This document shows positions 10,961 to 22,366 of a DNA stretch of 64,000 bases, piece by piece. Below the pieces are notes generated by a model. It did no database searches. It worked only from the letters and a program-made list of their open reading frames with translations, and was not told the origin of the DNA. Position numbers and translations under genes: made by a program. This stretch comes from Prunus persica (taxonomy: Eukaryota; Streptophyta; Magnoliopsida; Rosales; Rosaceae): NCBI RefSeq assembly GCF_000346465.2, contig NC_034016.1, forward strand, positions 11,589,805 through 11,653,804. The letters are read 5' to 3'. Position 1 is the stretch's first letter, and every line of letters starts with the position of its first letter.

Positions 10961-11099
10961 TCTACTCTTTACTTTTCGATCGTGGACCCCTCGATCAGCT
11001 AGCTTTCAATCGGCGCGCTTCTCCAGATAGTGGACAAGTACTTCTGATCCCAGACCCATATCCTCGGTCTCCAATGATCAAGGTCAAGACTGAGAATAC

Positions 11100-13616
11100 G
11101 ATTTACGGCTTACTATCAGTTAGACTGCTGCTGAAAATTCGGCAGAGTCTCCCCTGTAACTTGCTCGTTTCCCAAAAGTTTCCACCTGTCAACAAACATT
11201 GATCCCAATCGTTCAGCATGCATTAAATTATATCCAAGCAATCAAGCATCATATCATTCTTGCCTCAGGCCACAGCAAATCCAATAAATTATTCTGCTAA
11301 TAAAATTCATCTCAAGTTTCAGAACATCAATAGTACATTAGCAATCAAAAACACTCCAACTCGTGGATGCACCTTGTAACATTAGGCTGCCTACGTACCC
11401 TTACTGAGGAATCAAGCCACACGTAGTTCTTTCCCTTTAATAATGTAATTGAATATCTTATTCATTCATCATATTGCCATGTGTTTTGCAAATCAAACTG
11501 AATTCTCATGTGCGTGATGTACTCAATCATACTCATAACTCTAAAACAATACTTTGCAACTTCCCAATACTCGTAACAGTTATATACTGATTATAAATAA
11601 GCCATACACTGAACTCCCTCTATTTTAGTTTAAGAACATCTCAAAACCGGAATTCTCTCCACCTAGGCGTACCCCCATTCCTGATTTGTCAATTCCATTA
11701 ATACTGTCAATTCTATCCTTGCAGGCCTCGGAGACACCAAGTGTACTCGAGCTGTAATCCTCGTAGGCCTCGGAGATACCAAGTCTACCCAAGCCACAAT
11801 CCTCGTAGGCCTCGGAGATACCATGTCTATCAGAGCCGCACTCCTCGCAGGCCTCGGAAATACCAAGTCTACCCAAGCCTCAATCCTCGCAGGCCTCGGA
11901 GATACCATGTCTATCAAAGCCGCACTCCTCACAGGCCTCAGGGGACCATTGGACAGCATAAGTCGCATTCCTCGCACCACACAGTTTAGGGGTCCCCGAA
12001 ACACGTAGGGCATTATTTATAAATAACACTGTTACAAACAACTAGGGGGCACCCTTGTGGTGAGTTTGAAAAACCATATCCCAAACTTATATCAATACTT
12101 TCCCTTTATTTTACAATCCATTTCCCGACCTTTATATCAACTTTCTGATAAATTAATTCTCAACTATACTTAAAATATATATGCACAATCTGATAAAAAC
12201 CAAGGGCCATGATTCATCATTTTCAGCTACTGAGCATATTAGCAATTTATAAGTAACTATCTATACTCAATTCATAACATGACCCAGATAACTCATTCTC
12301 GATCAAGACTCGTTTACATGGCCATTTGAAACACTTCTCAAAGGATATAACTGCCTCGGAAGACTCACGGTCAACCGATGGGTCAAATCGCCTAAACTTA
12401 GTCAACCGGACCTGCAGGGCCCATGACCTCCGATCACAATTCTGGGAGTCCTTATAGGTTCAATGCACTCTTCTAAACCTACCCTGCAAATTTGGTCCAA
12501 ATCGAACGGTCGGATTGATCACGATCGCACGATTGGACGACTACAATTTATCTTGCATTCTATACGATTCAAGTTTGGTCCAAATCGAACAGGGTATCTG
12601 GGACTCCGATTCACGATCCGTCACATTCTATACGATCCTGAAAATACAAGGTACAACATATGAGAATTTGGGGTCAATCCAACGGTCCGAACATATCAAA
12701 ACCCGAAAATCGCACAATATGCAAAATCTGTTCAAGACTCAAACGGTATCCAAATTGGAATCCAAGCACACCTACTCGCTCGTGACAACTAAGGGATCGC
12801 ACTAGGACAAAATACCCCTCTGCTACAGTACCCACGGCCCGCCATACGTGCCGGCAGCGCGTGGGTGTCTAAAGCGATATTGTTCGCCGAAAAACTTCAA
12901 AATCAAGGGCCACCTTCCCGACTATAGATACTACTAAACGAGTGGAGTATTTTATCCAACTACGGAGAGGTCTAATTTGGACGGCAATGGGTCAGAATTT
13001 CACTTTGAAATCCAGTCAAAACCTAGGTTCGAAATCAAATCCCAAAACGCTACAATCGCACAATTCCTAACCAATAAACAGCTAGGGCTTGCAGAGAGGG
13101 TTCGAAAACATACATGATTCGACGGAGGAGTTCGCCAGAAATGCTGTGGCGTCGTCGTGAATGACCAGAGTGTGACCAGGACTTTTGGGTACAAAGTGAC
13201 CGGGACGTCGAGCCGATTTGAACGTGACCATTCTCACGTCCTGCCGTGGGCGGATGGCCGTGAATCAAAGATAGAGAGAAGGACGATATCAGGGAGAGAG
13301 AGAGAGGAGGAAGAGATGTCGCGCACGCGGAGAGAGAAGGGATTTTCTGATTTTTCTAAAACCAACTTCGAGTTATTTACGGTTATGCCACTGAAACATT
13401 TTTTATTGCCATTTCTTCGTTACAACTCCGATCCGAGCCCACTATATGTTTACGGACTTGTCTCGACGTGCTCTATGCAACAGTACAATTGAAATTCCCA
13501 AATTCCTTCCCAATCAAAAAGTTAACTTTAAACATAATAAAATATTCTAAGGGCAAAATAGTCTTTTTTTAGAATAAATTAATAATTAAAAATTGATTTA
13601 AGATCGGGTTATTACA
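11100..13616 (-). mobile_element. Large LTR of a Ty3/gypsy (Tekay/Del-like) element, solo or truncated
   Basis: On the minus strand the sequence starts TGTAATAACCCGATC at 13616, a start common in Tekay/Del LTRs. It contains a 42-bp tandem array, the CGGCAGAGTCTCCCCTGTAAC motif near 11140-11160 and no retroviral ORF. No integrase, reverse transcriptase or primer-binding site was found beside it, so it may be a solo LTR. The left edge is not resolved (somewhere between about 10.9 and 11.2 kb) and I found no target duplication. Lineage assignment is from remembered motifs. Confidence 0.55.
11724..11945. repeat. 42-bp tandem repeat, five units, inside the gypsy LTR
   Basis: Units begin GGCCTCGGAGA(C/T)ACCA at 11724, 11766, 11808, 11850 and 11892, each exactly 42 bp, followed by a broken sixth at 11934. 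Alternate units are more alike (…CCAAGTCTACCCAAG… versus …CCATGTCTATC…), suggesting an 84-bp higher-order step. The unit length is a multiple of three, which explains the long spurious ORFs here. Confidence 0.9.
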
Positions 13617-14496
13617 CTCGTGCATGTCTCAAGATAGTGGACACGTCGTGGCCATCATCTCGTGTCTACTTGACCTCGACCTTGAGTATTGTGATCGTTG
13701 GTCACCACCCAACAAAATGCTCGGTATGGGCCGAAAATGGGCTGTCACCTTTGGGCCAACTCATCTCTAATTGGGTCGAGAACGGCCCTGGGTTGGAGAA
13801 GCTTGATTGACTCGATTTGGACCTTAGATTTTGGGCCAGAGACTTAGCGAGAGGAATGGTGACACGTCAGCAAATCCTATGGGCCCCTGGGCCGAGAATT
13901 TTTAGGTATAAACAGTTATAGATTATTATTTTTTATTGAAGTTATGGTTTTTTTTTGTTTATTGCAATTTTTATTTTTGTTTACATCATTGATATTTACA
14001 TTGTTTTGTTATAGAGTAGTTTTTTTTATGGTATTTTTTGTTTTCATCATTGATATCTACATTTTCAATTATATAAACCTAAAAAATACCAATATAATAT
14101 ACATAAAGGTTTAAAACTTGTTACCCCATTCCGTTAATTTGATAAGAATAAGTGTTAATTTGATGACGTGAGACGGGTATTTTGGTGCTTTAACTATTAA
14201 AATTTCTGAAATTCAAATTAAATATAAAAATGCTGCAATGCTGCAATGCTTTAAAATATTTAAAAATAATATTAATAACTTATTAAGAAAATTAAAAATC
14301 CTACCCTCAAAATTCAATGAATCTTGAAGATCCACAACATATGCAAAATCCTGTTAAAGATCGAGGAGTACAAAGAGTAGGTGAAGTCCAAGGGGGAGCA
14401 AAACGACGTCGTTCGAAGGAGAGACAAGGGAACGAACTTTTCCAAGGAATCGGTGGGGAGGGTGGTCGCGGGGGTTTGGGGAGAGGCTGCTCGGTT
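13617..14496. other. Non-coding stretch with old repeat fragments
   Basis: GC-rich sequence to 13900, then T-rich DNA including two copies of the TTTACATCATTGATAT repeat (about 13978 and 14042), then AT-rich DNA. No supported gene. Confidence 0.45.
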
Positions 14497-14822
14497 GTTC
14501 TTCGTGACTTTCATGGATAATTTTTCAAAAAAGGTTTGGGTTTACTTCATGAAGGAGATATCCAAGGTCTTCTTAAGGAGTGACAATTGTGGTGAATATA
14601 AGGATAGCAAGTTCCTTTGTTTTGCAAGAGCAAGGGTCAAGAGTCACTGTACCTTGAAAAAGACGCCCCAAAAAAATAGAGCTGCATAAAGGATGAACAG
14701 AACTCTCATGGAGCGTGAGAGGTGCATGAGGATTGATGCAGGGCTGCCTAATCATTCTGGGCCGAGGCGGTTAACCAAGCTTCATTTTAGTTAACTGGTC
14801 GCCAACAAGATATCTTGATTTC
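14497..14822 (+). pseudogene. Ty1/copia integrase fragment, decayed
   Basis: Translation gives VTFMDNFSKKVWVYF, then LRSDNCGEYKDSKF, a damaged TPQKN block, RTLMERERCMRIDAGLP and NWSPTRYL, in the order of a copia integrase core. Roughly 40 residues are missing between the first two blocks. There is a stop after NRAA and a frame change near 14755. It ends where gypsy-type integrase sequence begins. Confidence 0.75.
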
Positions 14823-14824
14823 AA

Positions 14825-15432
14825 GTGTGCAGAAAAGGTATGGTATCAAGCAACACATGTCTACTTCGAGATATCCGCAAGGCAGTGGCCAACTCGAGCA
14901 TCCAACAATATTGTATTGGATTGCCTGAAGAAGGGACTAGAAGGCGCAGAAGGAAAATGGATAGATGAGCTCCCTGGAGTACTATGGGCTTATTGAACCA
15001 CCAAAAGGAGATCGATCGACGAAATCCCATATTCCTTAGCCTAAGAAAGTGAGGCAATCATTCATTTGCACATTTATGTCCCCTCCATTTGCATTGAGGT
15101 GGGAAGTATTAGTCAAAACTCTAAACAAATGAAGGTCAACATCGACCTACTTGAGGGAGAATGAAAGAGAGCCATTGTCCGAGTTGCCTCTTACCAGCAA
15201 CAGTTGAAGTCTTACTACAACAAGAAGGCCAAGGTCATACAATTTTAACCTAGTAACCTTGTACTTAGAAAGGCTTTCATTACTGCGCAAAGACAAGGAT
15301 TGAAGAAGATGAAACCCAATTGGGAAGGCCCATATGTGATCAGCTGGCCTGAGGGCAGAGGAAGCTACACACTTGACACTCTAGAAGGGAAGGAGATTCC
15401 AAGACAATGGAATGCATGTCACCTCTAAAGAT
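14825..15432 (+). pseudogene. Ty3/gypsy (Tat-type) integrase C-terminal part of pol, decayed
   Basis: Recognisable blocks in order: YGIKQHMSTSRYPQGSGQ, LDCLKKGLEG, KWIDELPGVLWAY, SYQQQLKSYYNKKAK, KKMKPNWEGPYVIS and RGSYTLDTLEGKEIPRQWNA. At least four in-frame stops (after VLWAY, SLA, EGE and VIQF) and a frame change near 14900 show it is dead. The sequence matches the Tat-lineage integrase tail, which fits the antisense ORF and LTR found downstream. Confidence 0.85.
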
Positions 15433-15639
15433 ATTACCCACGAAACTTTTACCTATTGGCTCAGTTCCTAGCAGGCGACTAAGCCCTGCCCACTTCTGAA
15501 GAAGAAATGCAACTACTAATGATTTTAGGTTATTTATTTTGTTATTTCTATTTCAAATAAAGCGTTGTAACCGCACAAGCATCAATACAAGTTCAATTTT
15601 TCGTTCGCAAGAAGTGTGCAGTTATCTACAAGCTTCATA
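15433..15639. other. Short spacer between pol remnant and tandem array
   Basis: No gene seen; directly follows the integrase tail of the Tat relic. Confidence 0.5.
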
Positions 15640-16440
15640 TGGGAGAAGCATGTCAACCAATCTATTGTTCGTAAGAAGCATCTTAAGGGAGACGCAAAGC
15701 GTCCTAAGGGAGAAGCATGCCAACCAAGTCGTCATCCATAATAAGGGAGCCGTAGGGCGACCACCCTAAAGCATTATAAAGGAGACGCAGGGTGAACACC
15801 ATGAAGCATCGTAAGGAATACATGGGCCAACCAAGTCGTCCTCCATAAGAAGCTCCCTAAGGGAGACGTACGACAACCACCATGAATCGTCCTAAGGGAT
15901 ATGCAAGCCAACTTGACCGTCTTCCATAAGAAGTGTCTTAAGGGAGACGCATGGCGACCACCATGAAGCATCCTAAGGGAGACGCATACCAACTAGACCA
16001 TCGTCCATAAAAAGCATCCTAAGGGAGACGTAAGGCGACTACCATGAAGCATCTTAAGGGAGACGCATGTTAATTAGGTCGTCGTCCATACAAATCGTCC
16101 TAAGGGAAACGCAGAGCGACCACCATGAAATGTCCTAAAGGAGACTCAGGGCGACCACCATGAAACGTCCTAAGGGAGATGCATGTCAACCAGGTCGTCG
16201 TCCATAAGAAGCTTTCTAAGGGAGATGCATGGCGACTACCATGAAGCGTCCTAAGAGAGATACAGGCCAGCCAAGACATCGTCTATAAGAAGCCTCCTCA
16301 GGGAGATGTAGGGCCACCATCATGAAGCATCATAAGGGAGATGCAGGCTAACCAAGTCATCGTCCATAAGAAGTGTCCTAAAGGAGACGCAGAGCGACTA
16401 CCATGAAGCATCCTAAAGGAGAAGTAGAAGAGCACCCTTC
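15640..16440 (+). repeat. Degenerate tandem array downstream of pol in the Tat relic, about 82-bp dimer
   Basis: The core CCTAAGGGAGACGCA recurs around eighteen times. Spacing alternates between about 37 and 45 bp because half-units end either in GCGACCACCATGAAGC or in CCAACCAAGTCGTCGTCCATAAG. Arrays between pol and the 3' LTR are a known hypervariable feature of Tat/Ogre elements. Short ORFs on either strand here are by-products of the repeat. Confidence 0.85.
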
Positions 16441-16516
16441 AAGCAAGCGGTGGCTAAACATTCAAACATCTCAAGGGAAATGAGCAACTAAGGCTCCGGC
16501 TGGTCACTCAAGCGAT

Positions 16517-19500
16517 TCATAAGACACAATTCGAATTGAAGTTAAAGAAATAACTAAAGTTTCCATAGTAAAGTGACCAACCGGCCAAGTTTAAAAGAAA
16601 GAAGATGGTCAAACATGACCAATTATTACAAATAGAAAAGCATATTACAAAGCTTGAAAAGATAAAGAGTATCTTCTGGTCAGCGACTTCCTCAACTTCT
16701 GCTTGATCAACTATGCCGTCTGTGGCTCCTCCTAGCTCAACTACATGCTCATCAGATGCAACCATATATCAGCAACTCTAGCTGCCTCCTCCGCCAAGCC
16801 TGCTGCCACCTCGTCAACTGCGCCCTTCTTGGCATCCCACTCCTTAACTACAATCTCGTCAGCTACTTACTCTTCGGCTACCCCCATATTCGTAGCATTG
16901 ATCTACACACCTTAAGCAGGAAGCATGTCCGGGCAGAACATCTCAACATCTTCATCTTCATCTTCAATAGGATAATAATGAGCGGCCCCACTCTTGTAGT
17001 CCAAGTAGCCCAATTTGTATGCTTCGATAATAGCCTCCAACTTGGATCGTTCAGCAGCCTCGTTGTAGGCGTTAAACTTGGCCAGAAGGTTAATTATAAC
17101 TTTGGGAGATATCAACATTCTTGCACTTAAGACGGAAGTAGGCCTCTTTGCGACCATGTAGGGCAGTAGCAGAAGACTTGAGTTCATTATCTTTTTAAGC
17201 AAGGGAACCTTTAGCACAAACATGCTCTCCTACATTTTAGACATCCTCATTTCATAGTGGATTTGCTCGGCCGAGACCTTGGTAGCCAGATCATCTTCTA
17301 CAACTCACGAAGCTGAGTAGAAGAAATGGCAACAGCAAACAATTTCTGGATGGCCACAAGAGCAAAAACTACTTGATAGATTCATATTTTGCATATATAA
17401 TCTATATCTATTTGCATTGTTTTCATGTGAAATTAGTTGGTTTAATGTGTTTAGTGAAGATTTTGTAGGCAATTGTTCCTAACAAGGGTTTGGAGCAAAA
17501 ACTATGATTTTGGAAGCTTAAGGGATCGAAATGGGTGGAATTATCAACTCAACAAAATCTCAAGAACTCAATCTGTGATTTCATCAAACACCTAGAGTGC
17601 ATCTATGCAAGCGTCAATTTATACCCACAACTTATCTCAATTACCGGCTCCAGGAAGATAAAGTTAGAGAAGTTTACCATCAATGTTGGAGCTGAAATCA
17701 TGTGAAGCTAGCATGGCTTGCGTTGTCAGTTGCTAATGTTAAAGAATACATGCCATGCAGAAATGATTGTTGTAGAGTTGGTGAGAATTTGCTGAAAATA
17801 AATACCAAGGCAAGTGAAAACGAAAGCATCCAAAATGGAATATGTTGAAGATTGAGCTTGCCAAAGTAACGTACCAAGGTGGACTTCTAGACATTGGCTG
17901 GTGGAGACTCATTGCAAATGTGTGCAAATTTGGTTGCATAGGTTGAGGCATCATGTGGTTGCAGCTGAATGAATATTAGTTGGGCTTGATTACTCTTGCC
18001 AAAAGTCCTCTCCACTGAAGCCGCATGATGTTTTCCTCTTTTGAGTTGGAGAACATTAATTCCTTTCAACAGCAACACTTTGTTTTCTCCTTTTCGAATT
18101 GGGTTTTTAGTTTTCCATTATTTCCTATTCACTTTACCCAAAAGCCAATTCCCCAATTTTTATCTCAAGCACCGCGCCTTTTTTTTCCCTTTTTCAATTT
18201 TGAGATTCTTTATTCCTATTTTCTCTCTATTTCCCAATTATTCTCTACAAATATATTTTCCTTATTTATGGAGGATTCATTTGGCCTGTAAAGCTTTAAC
18301 CTAAGAGCAAGATCATTGTCTTTTCCACCATACCTTCCCATATACAACTATCACACACCCAAAGAAATATCAAAGAGAGCCAAGAATTTGCTGCTACACT
18401 ACTTGAGGAGCTTACGAAGGTGTTCCTGTGAAGATTCCGCAGATCAAGTCCATCGGCCAAATCGGTTTTATGACAATAATTCTCTTGTTTATATTTTCTT
18501 TTGTCATGAACTAATTTCCTTTGCTAGGGCTACGATGTAGCCTAACCATGAATACTTAATTTTTATAGTTATATTAATTTCTGATTATTATCCCATGTTA
18601 AGTATTTGTTACTACTCTTAATTATTTAAATATCTAGCTAATATTTAATTGATGATCCAAGTGAAGACCGAGAGGAGATGTTTAGTGTTTGCTTCTTGTA
18701 ACAAATACCATGACTTGAATGAGTGCCCGAGAGGGACTAACATGACTCATGCAGTTTTCTTGTAGGTTCTCATAGAACTTAATGGGTTCTTGATTTTCTA
18801 AATTCGTTATTCGAGAGAGAATGGGTTGTTAATTGAGAATACTTTTGGTTGAGCCCAAGAGGGGATATTGAATGAATTAGGAGAAACCAACTGTCAACAT
18901 GGATAGTAATTAGGGTTAATTGGCTATAAGAATTAAGTGAAATTGGTTATTGTGAAATCAGATGCTCTAGTGTCTCAAAAACTTGATTTTTCATCATTAA
19001 TTAAATTGCTATTTTTTCATAATTGTTTTAGTTTACTTAAATCAATCAATCTTCTAATCAACTGTTCAAATAAACTTTTGAATTAATCATAATTGGTAGT
19101 TAATAGGAAATTACAATCTTCGTGGGAACGACACTCTACTTATTTCTATATTACTTGTGCGGATTGTGCACTTGCAATAATTTCACAATACTGCTCCCTT
19201 TTGCAACACCTTAACAACCTCTTTCTTTTGCTTCTCCAACGAAAGACTTGATAGAGTGCCAAGGTCACCAGCATGATGGATATGATCAACCAACTTGACG
19301 CAAGCAGACGGGCTTGATAGGAAGTTCGTCTTAAGCATATCAGACACACATGCCTCCCTTGCGAAATTGGACTTGTCATTCTTTAGACCAATTGTTCGCG
19401 TTTCTGAATAACCCTTCGCCCGAGTAGATGACTCTCTAACCTTCTTAGCCGTCACCATCCTCACCTCCAAAGGAGTCAACGACGCCAAATCAACTCCATG

Positions 19501-20330
19501 TTTGACTGTTCGTGGCTCTGTAGATGAATCACGATGGTTAGGTAGAGGAGCAATCCTCTCAGTTCGAAACCTAGTCGCAGGGATGTTTAGGACCCGACGG
19601 ACCTTAGCCATGTTCGACCCAAGATCCAGTTTCTTGCAAGTAGAAGACAGAAGTCAGCTAGTCACACATCAAAGAATTCATACAAAGTGGAAGCAAATCA
19701 GTAGAAGTATGACATATCATCGCAGTAGGTGATGGGAACAAGTGGACCACCACCGACCTCGCCTTCCCACCATCCCTTGACCTCCAACACATTGGAGTAC
19801 CATACGTGATCTCCTTGGCTGAGACTGTCAAACAACTTGGCTTTGCATACACGGACTTGGGCGTACCTCTCATAGCACCTCACTTCGAAGAAATAGAAGA
19901 ACTCTTGAAGAAACGGCTCAAACTCTCAAAACACATGATCGCCTGGTAGACGTTCAGAGTACATTGGCTTGGGGCACACTCCATGTGGTAAAACATCTTC
20001 CTGAAGAACTTCAACAATGGCAACGTGAAGCCTAAGGAGAAGTAGAAATGATGGAATGTGATAATTCGAGCATCCAAGTCATTCGAGTCCACACAAGATG
20101 CATCATCAATTGAAGACGCCGCCAACTTGACATGCACGTCATCAAGTATGGCAGAAGCATAGGTGGCATGCCACTTTTGGAAGTGAGCCTCAGACGTAAC
20201 ACGATGCAGATTAGCCACAAATTTTTTCTTATGCACCTTGAAACCACCACACAAATACAAGGGCACTTGTGAGCTCGGTGATCGACTACTTCCCTCAAAA
20301 GATATGATGGCTGAACAACTGTGAAACAAA
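16517..20330 (-). pseudogene. Antisense gag-like ORF of the second Tat-type element, broken and split by a solo LTR
   Basis: On the minus strand: 20330-19880 encodes a gypsy-type transposon block (ITFHHFYFSLGFTLPL, FYHMECAPSQCTLNVYQAI, MCFESLSRFF), continuing out of frame at 19883-19698 (YERYAQVRVCKAKLFDSLS, WWEGEVGGGPLVPITY). 19611-19188 encodes a basic region, then PSACVKLVDHIHHAGDLG and SSLSLEKQKKEV. After the inserted LTR, 17373-16690 continues (VVFALVAIQKLFAVA, KFNAYNEAAERSKLEAIIEAYKLGYLD, DEDVEMFCPDMLP, ASDEHVVELGG). Several stops and frame shifts are present, so it is not functional. It is the same protein family and antisense placement as the ORF at 7334-8249, but a different subfamily. 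Confidence 0.8.
17374..19187 (+). mobile_element. Solo LTR-like insertion (1,814 bp) with 5-bp target duplication
   Basis: It starts TGATAGATTCATATTTTGC and ends in TTTCACA, flanked by CTACT (17369-17373) and ATACT (19188-19192), a 5-bp duplication with one change. Removing it restores the antisense ORF reading across the join (…KGAV|VFALVA…). Near the right end is the GTGGGAACGACACTCTACTT / GTGCACTTGCA pattern seen in a widespread plant LTR family. No retroviral ORF lies inside. Strand is by TG...CA only and is uncertain. Confidence 0.7.
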
Positions 20331-20339
20331 AGAAAAAAA

Positions 20340-21153
20340 ATTGCATATCAAAACCCTATTTTGCAATTGACCCAAAACAAAAAAAAAAAGCAGCAAAAAA
20401 AAAAGAAAAAAAAGGGAGGGGTGAAGAATTGACCTTAGTTACGAAGCAGCCCAAACCATGTCCAGAAGGCCCAAGCTGCAGAGTCGCGGCAACAAGTCGA
20501 CGACTCAGCCCAGCGAAAAAAAGAAAAGAAAGCAACTCGAAGGCTCAAGCAGTAAGTTTGCAACCCAAGCAGTTGGTTGGCGCCGCCTCAACCTAAATAG
20601 GTTAGGCCCATGTTGTGGCCAAAAAATGGGGAAGAAAGCTGCGGCAGCAGCTACTCAACAGCCACCACCGCAGCTAGTGTCACTTCTGCCACCAGCAACC
20701 GACGTCGCCACTGCCACTGATCACGCTGGCCACCCCGTGTCGTCATGACGACAACTAGCCAAGCCCACCTAATTGGTCCTCGCCGCAAAGAAAAAAGAAT
20801 AAGAAAAGAAAACAATAAATTCAACCTACCTTGGTGTGCACGGCTACTCCTCTCCTCGATAAACAGTAAAATTCTCCAAGATCTCTCTCATAAGCTAGAA
20901 AGTGGAGAAAACAAGTTTGCAATTTGAAGAGGAGTGAACAGAAGCCTTGTATTTATAAAAGTTAGGCATCCTAGGTCAAGTAGGAATCACAAGTCTATTC
21001 CCATTAAGAGCCCAACTCCAAAAAGAAGTCAAAAGCTTACTCCAATTAGGAGCCCAACTTGCAAAAGGAGCCCAACTCAATGAAGAAAGCCCAAATACAG
21101 TTGGAAAGCCCAAAAAATATTTCTCATCTCCTCCATGCCTCACAAGGGCCACG
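20340..21153 (-). promoter_or_regulatory. Leader and promoter region of the second antisense Tat ORF
   Basis: A minus-strand TATA-like TTTATAAATAC lies at about 20960-20950, parallel to the TATA box of the first Tat relic. Between it and the ORF are A-rich tracts and a possible acceptor (TTTCACAG near 20322). No independent gene is seen. Confidence 0.45.
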
Positions 21154-21173
21154 CAGAAGATGAAGGGGGTATT
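21154..21173 (+). other. Polypurine tract of the second Tat-type element
   Basis: GCAGAAGATGAAGGGGGT directly precedes the TGTGGGAG start of the LTR. Confidence 0.6.
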
Positions 21174-21480
21174 TGTGGGAGCATATATTTTACCAACCAA
21201 TAAAAAGATAACCTGTGGAAAAGGAACTAATTACCCTAATTAAATCCTACTTAATTAGGGGAATTATCTTTGATTTATGGTAGGAATATCTCCCTAAATC
21301 AAGGAACCAATCTCCACCAAATCTCTTAGAGTAATTCCTATCATATTTTTGCAGAAGAATTATCCTAACCAAATAAGGATTATTCTCCCAAAACTCTAGC
21401 ACACAAGGAGACTATAAATACATGGCTACACCAAACATTCAAGGGAATCCTAAACTTAAATAATAAAAAACCCTACGCAA

Positions 21481-21525
<45 letters not shown>

Positions 21526-21807
21526 GCCCCTCTCTCCTACTCTCCTCACACAGCACTCCCACCACACACAGCTCCGACCACCCAGCTCTCCCCGTGTGAG
21601 AAAATTTCGTCCAGTTTAGCTATTGATGTATCTTTTCTCAAAGATCCAATTGAACTAACTTAGGCATCGGAGGGTCTTTGGCCAATACCCCCGGGTGTGG
21701 TCTTTTACTCCTATTTCTTTTGCAAGAATAGAGGAAGAAAGCGAAGAAAGCTCGAAGGGTGAAGAATCTACACCCAAATATTCTCCCGTGAGAAATTTGC
21801 ACAAACA
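21174..21807 (+). mobile_element. 3' LTR of the second Tat-type gypsy element
   Basis: It starts TGTGGGAGCATATATTTTACC after a polypurine tract. It contains a TATA box (CTATAAATAC, about 21413-21422) and ends near CACAAACA at 21807 after the GGCATCGGAGGGTCTTTGG / ACCCCCGGGTGTGG pattern common in Tat LTRs. The right edge is estimated from the final CA. No target duplication could be tested because the 5' half of the element is missing. Confidence 0.65.
21484..21523. repeat. (CT)n microsatellite
   Basis: About twenty CT units, inside the Tat LTR downstream of its TATA box. Confidence 0.95.
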
Positions 21808-22357
21808 TCTCCTGTCTAATTATTTGACAGATATCCACCACTTAACCATTAATTTAATAAAATTTAGAAAGAAAAACCTAAAAATGAAAGATAAAATAAA
21901 CGTCATAGCAGCAGCCACCACCCCTAGTGACCCCCATACCCCTTCCCTGGCCTCCTCCCTCAGCCACAAAGTCACTATATACCAATACTGTCCTATACCC
22001 ACTTTTTCCCTTCCTTGAAATTCCCTCACAACACCAACTCCGTCAAGACCATTCAATTTGTTCTATACAATTATAAGATCGATGATTCATGCCCTTTTTT
22101 TTTTTTTTTTTTGGTGCATGAATACCAGAAACCCAATTGAAACCCACTAACCAATTTTGAAACCTAAATTTGAGGGGAGATGGGGTAGAGGAGGTGGTGA
22201 TGGTGGAAGCAGGGGAGGGAAACAGGGTGGCGATTCTATGTGGCTTAGGTCAGGGTGCTGGCACCGATAAGGTTTGGTGGCTATCGATATTAGGTACTTG
22301 GGTGGGGAATTTTGTGGCTGCTCTTATTGTTTTGTTTTAGCTTTAATTTTTTAATTT
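21808..22357. other. Non-coding interval
   Basis: No supported gene. Contains a T20-class homopolymer at about 22094-22112. Confidence 0.4.
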
Positions 22358-22366
22358 TTATAATTT

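Noticed and set aside
11625..12013. ORFs on both strands in the gypsy LTR
   Set aside because: They come from a 42-bp tandem repeat, a multiple of three, so all frames stay open.
11155..13621. Target duplication for the Tekay-like LTR
   Set aside because: CTCGT after 13616 recurs at 11164 but not directly before a TG end, so no bounded LTR can be claimed.
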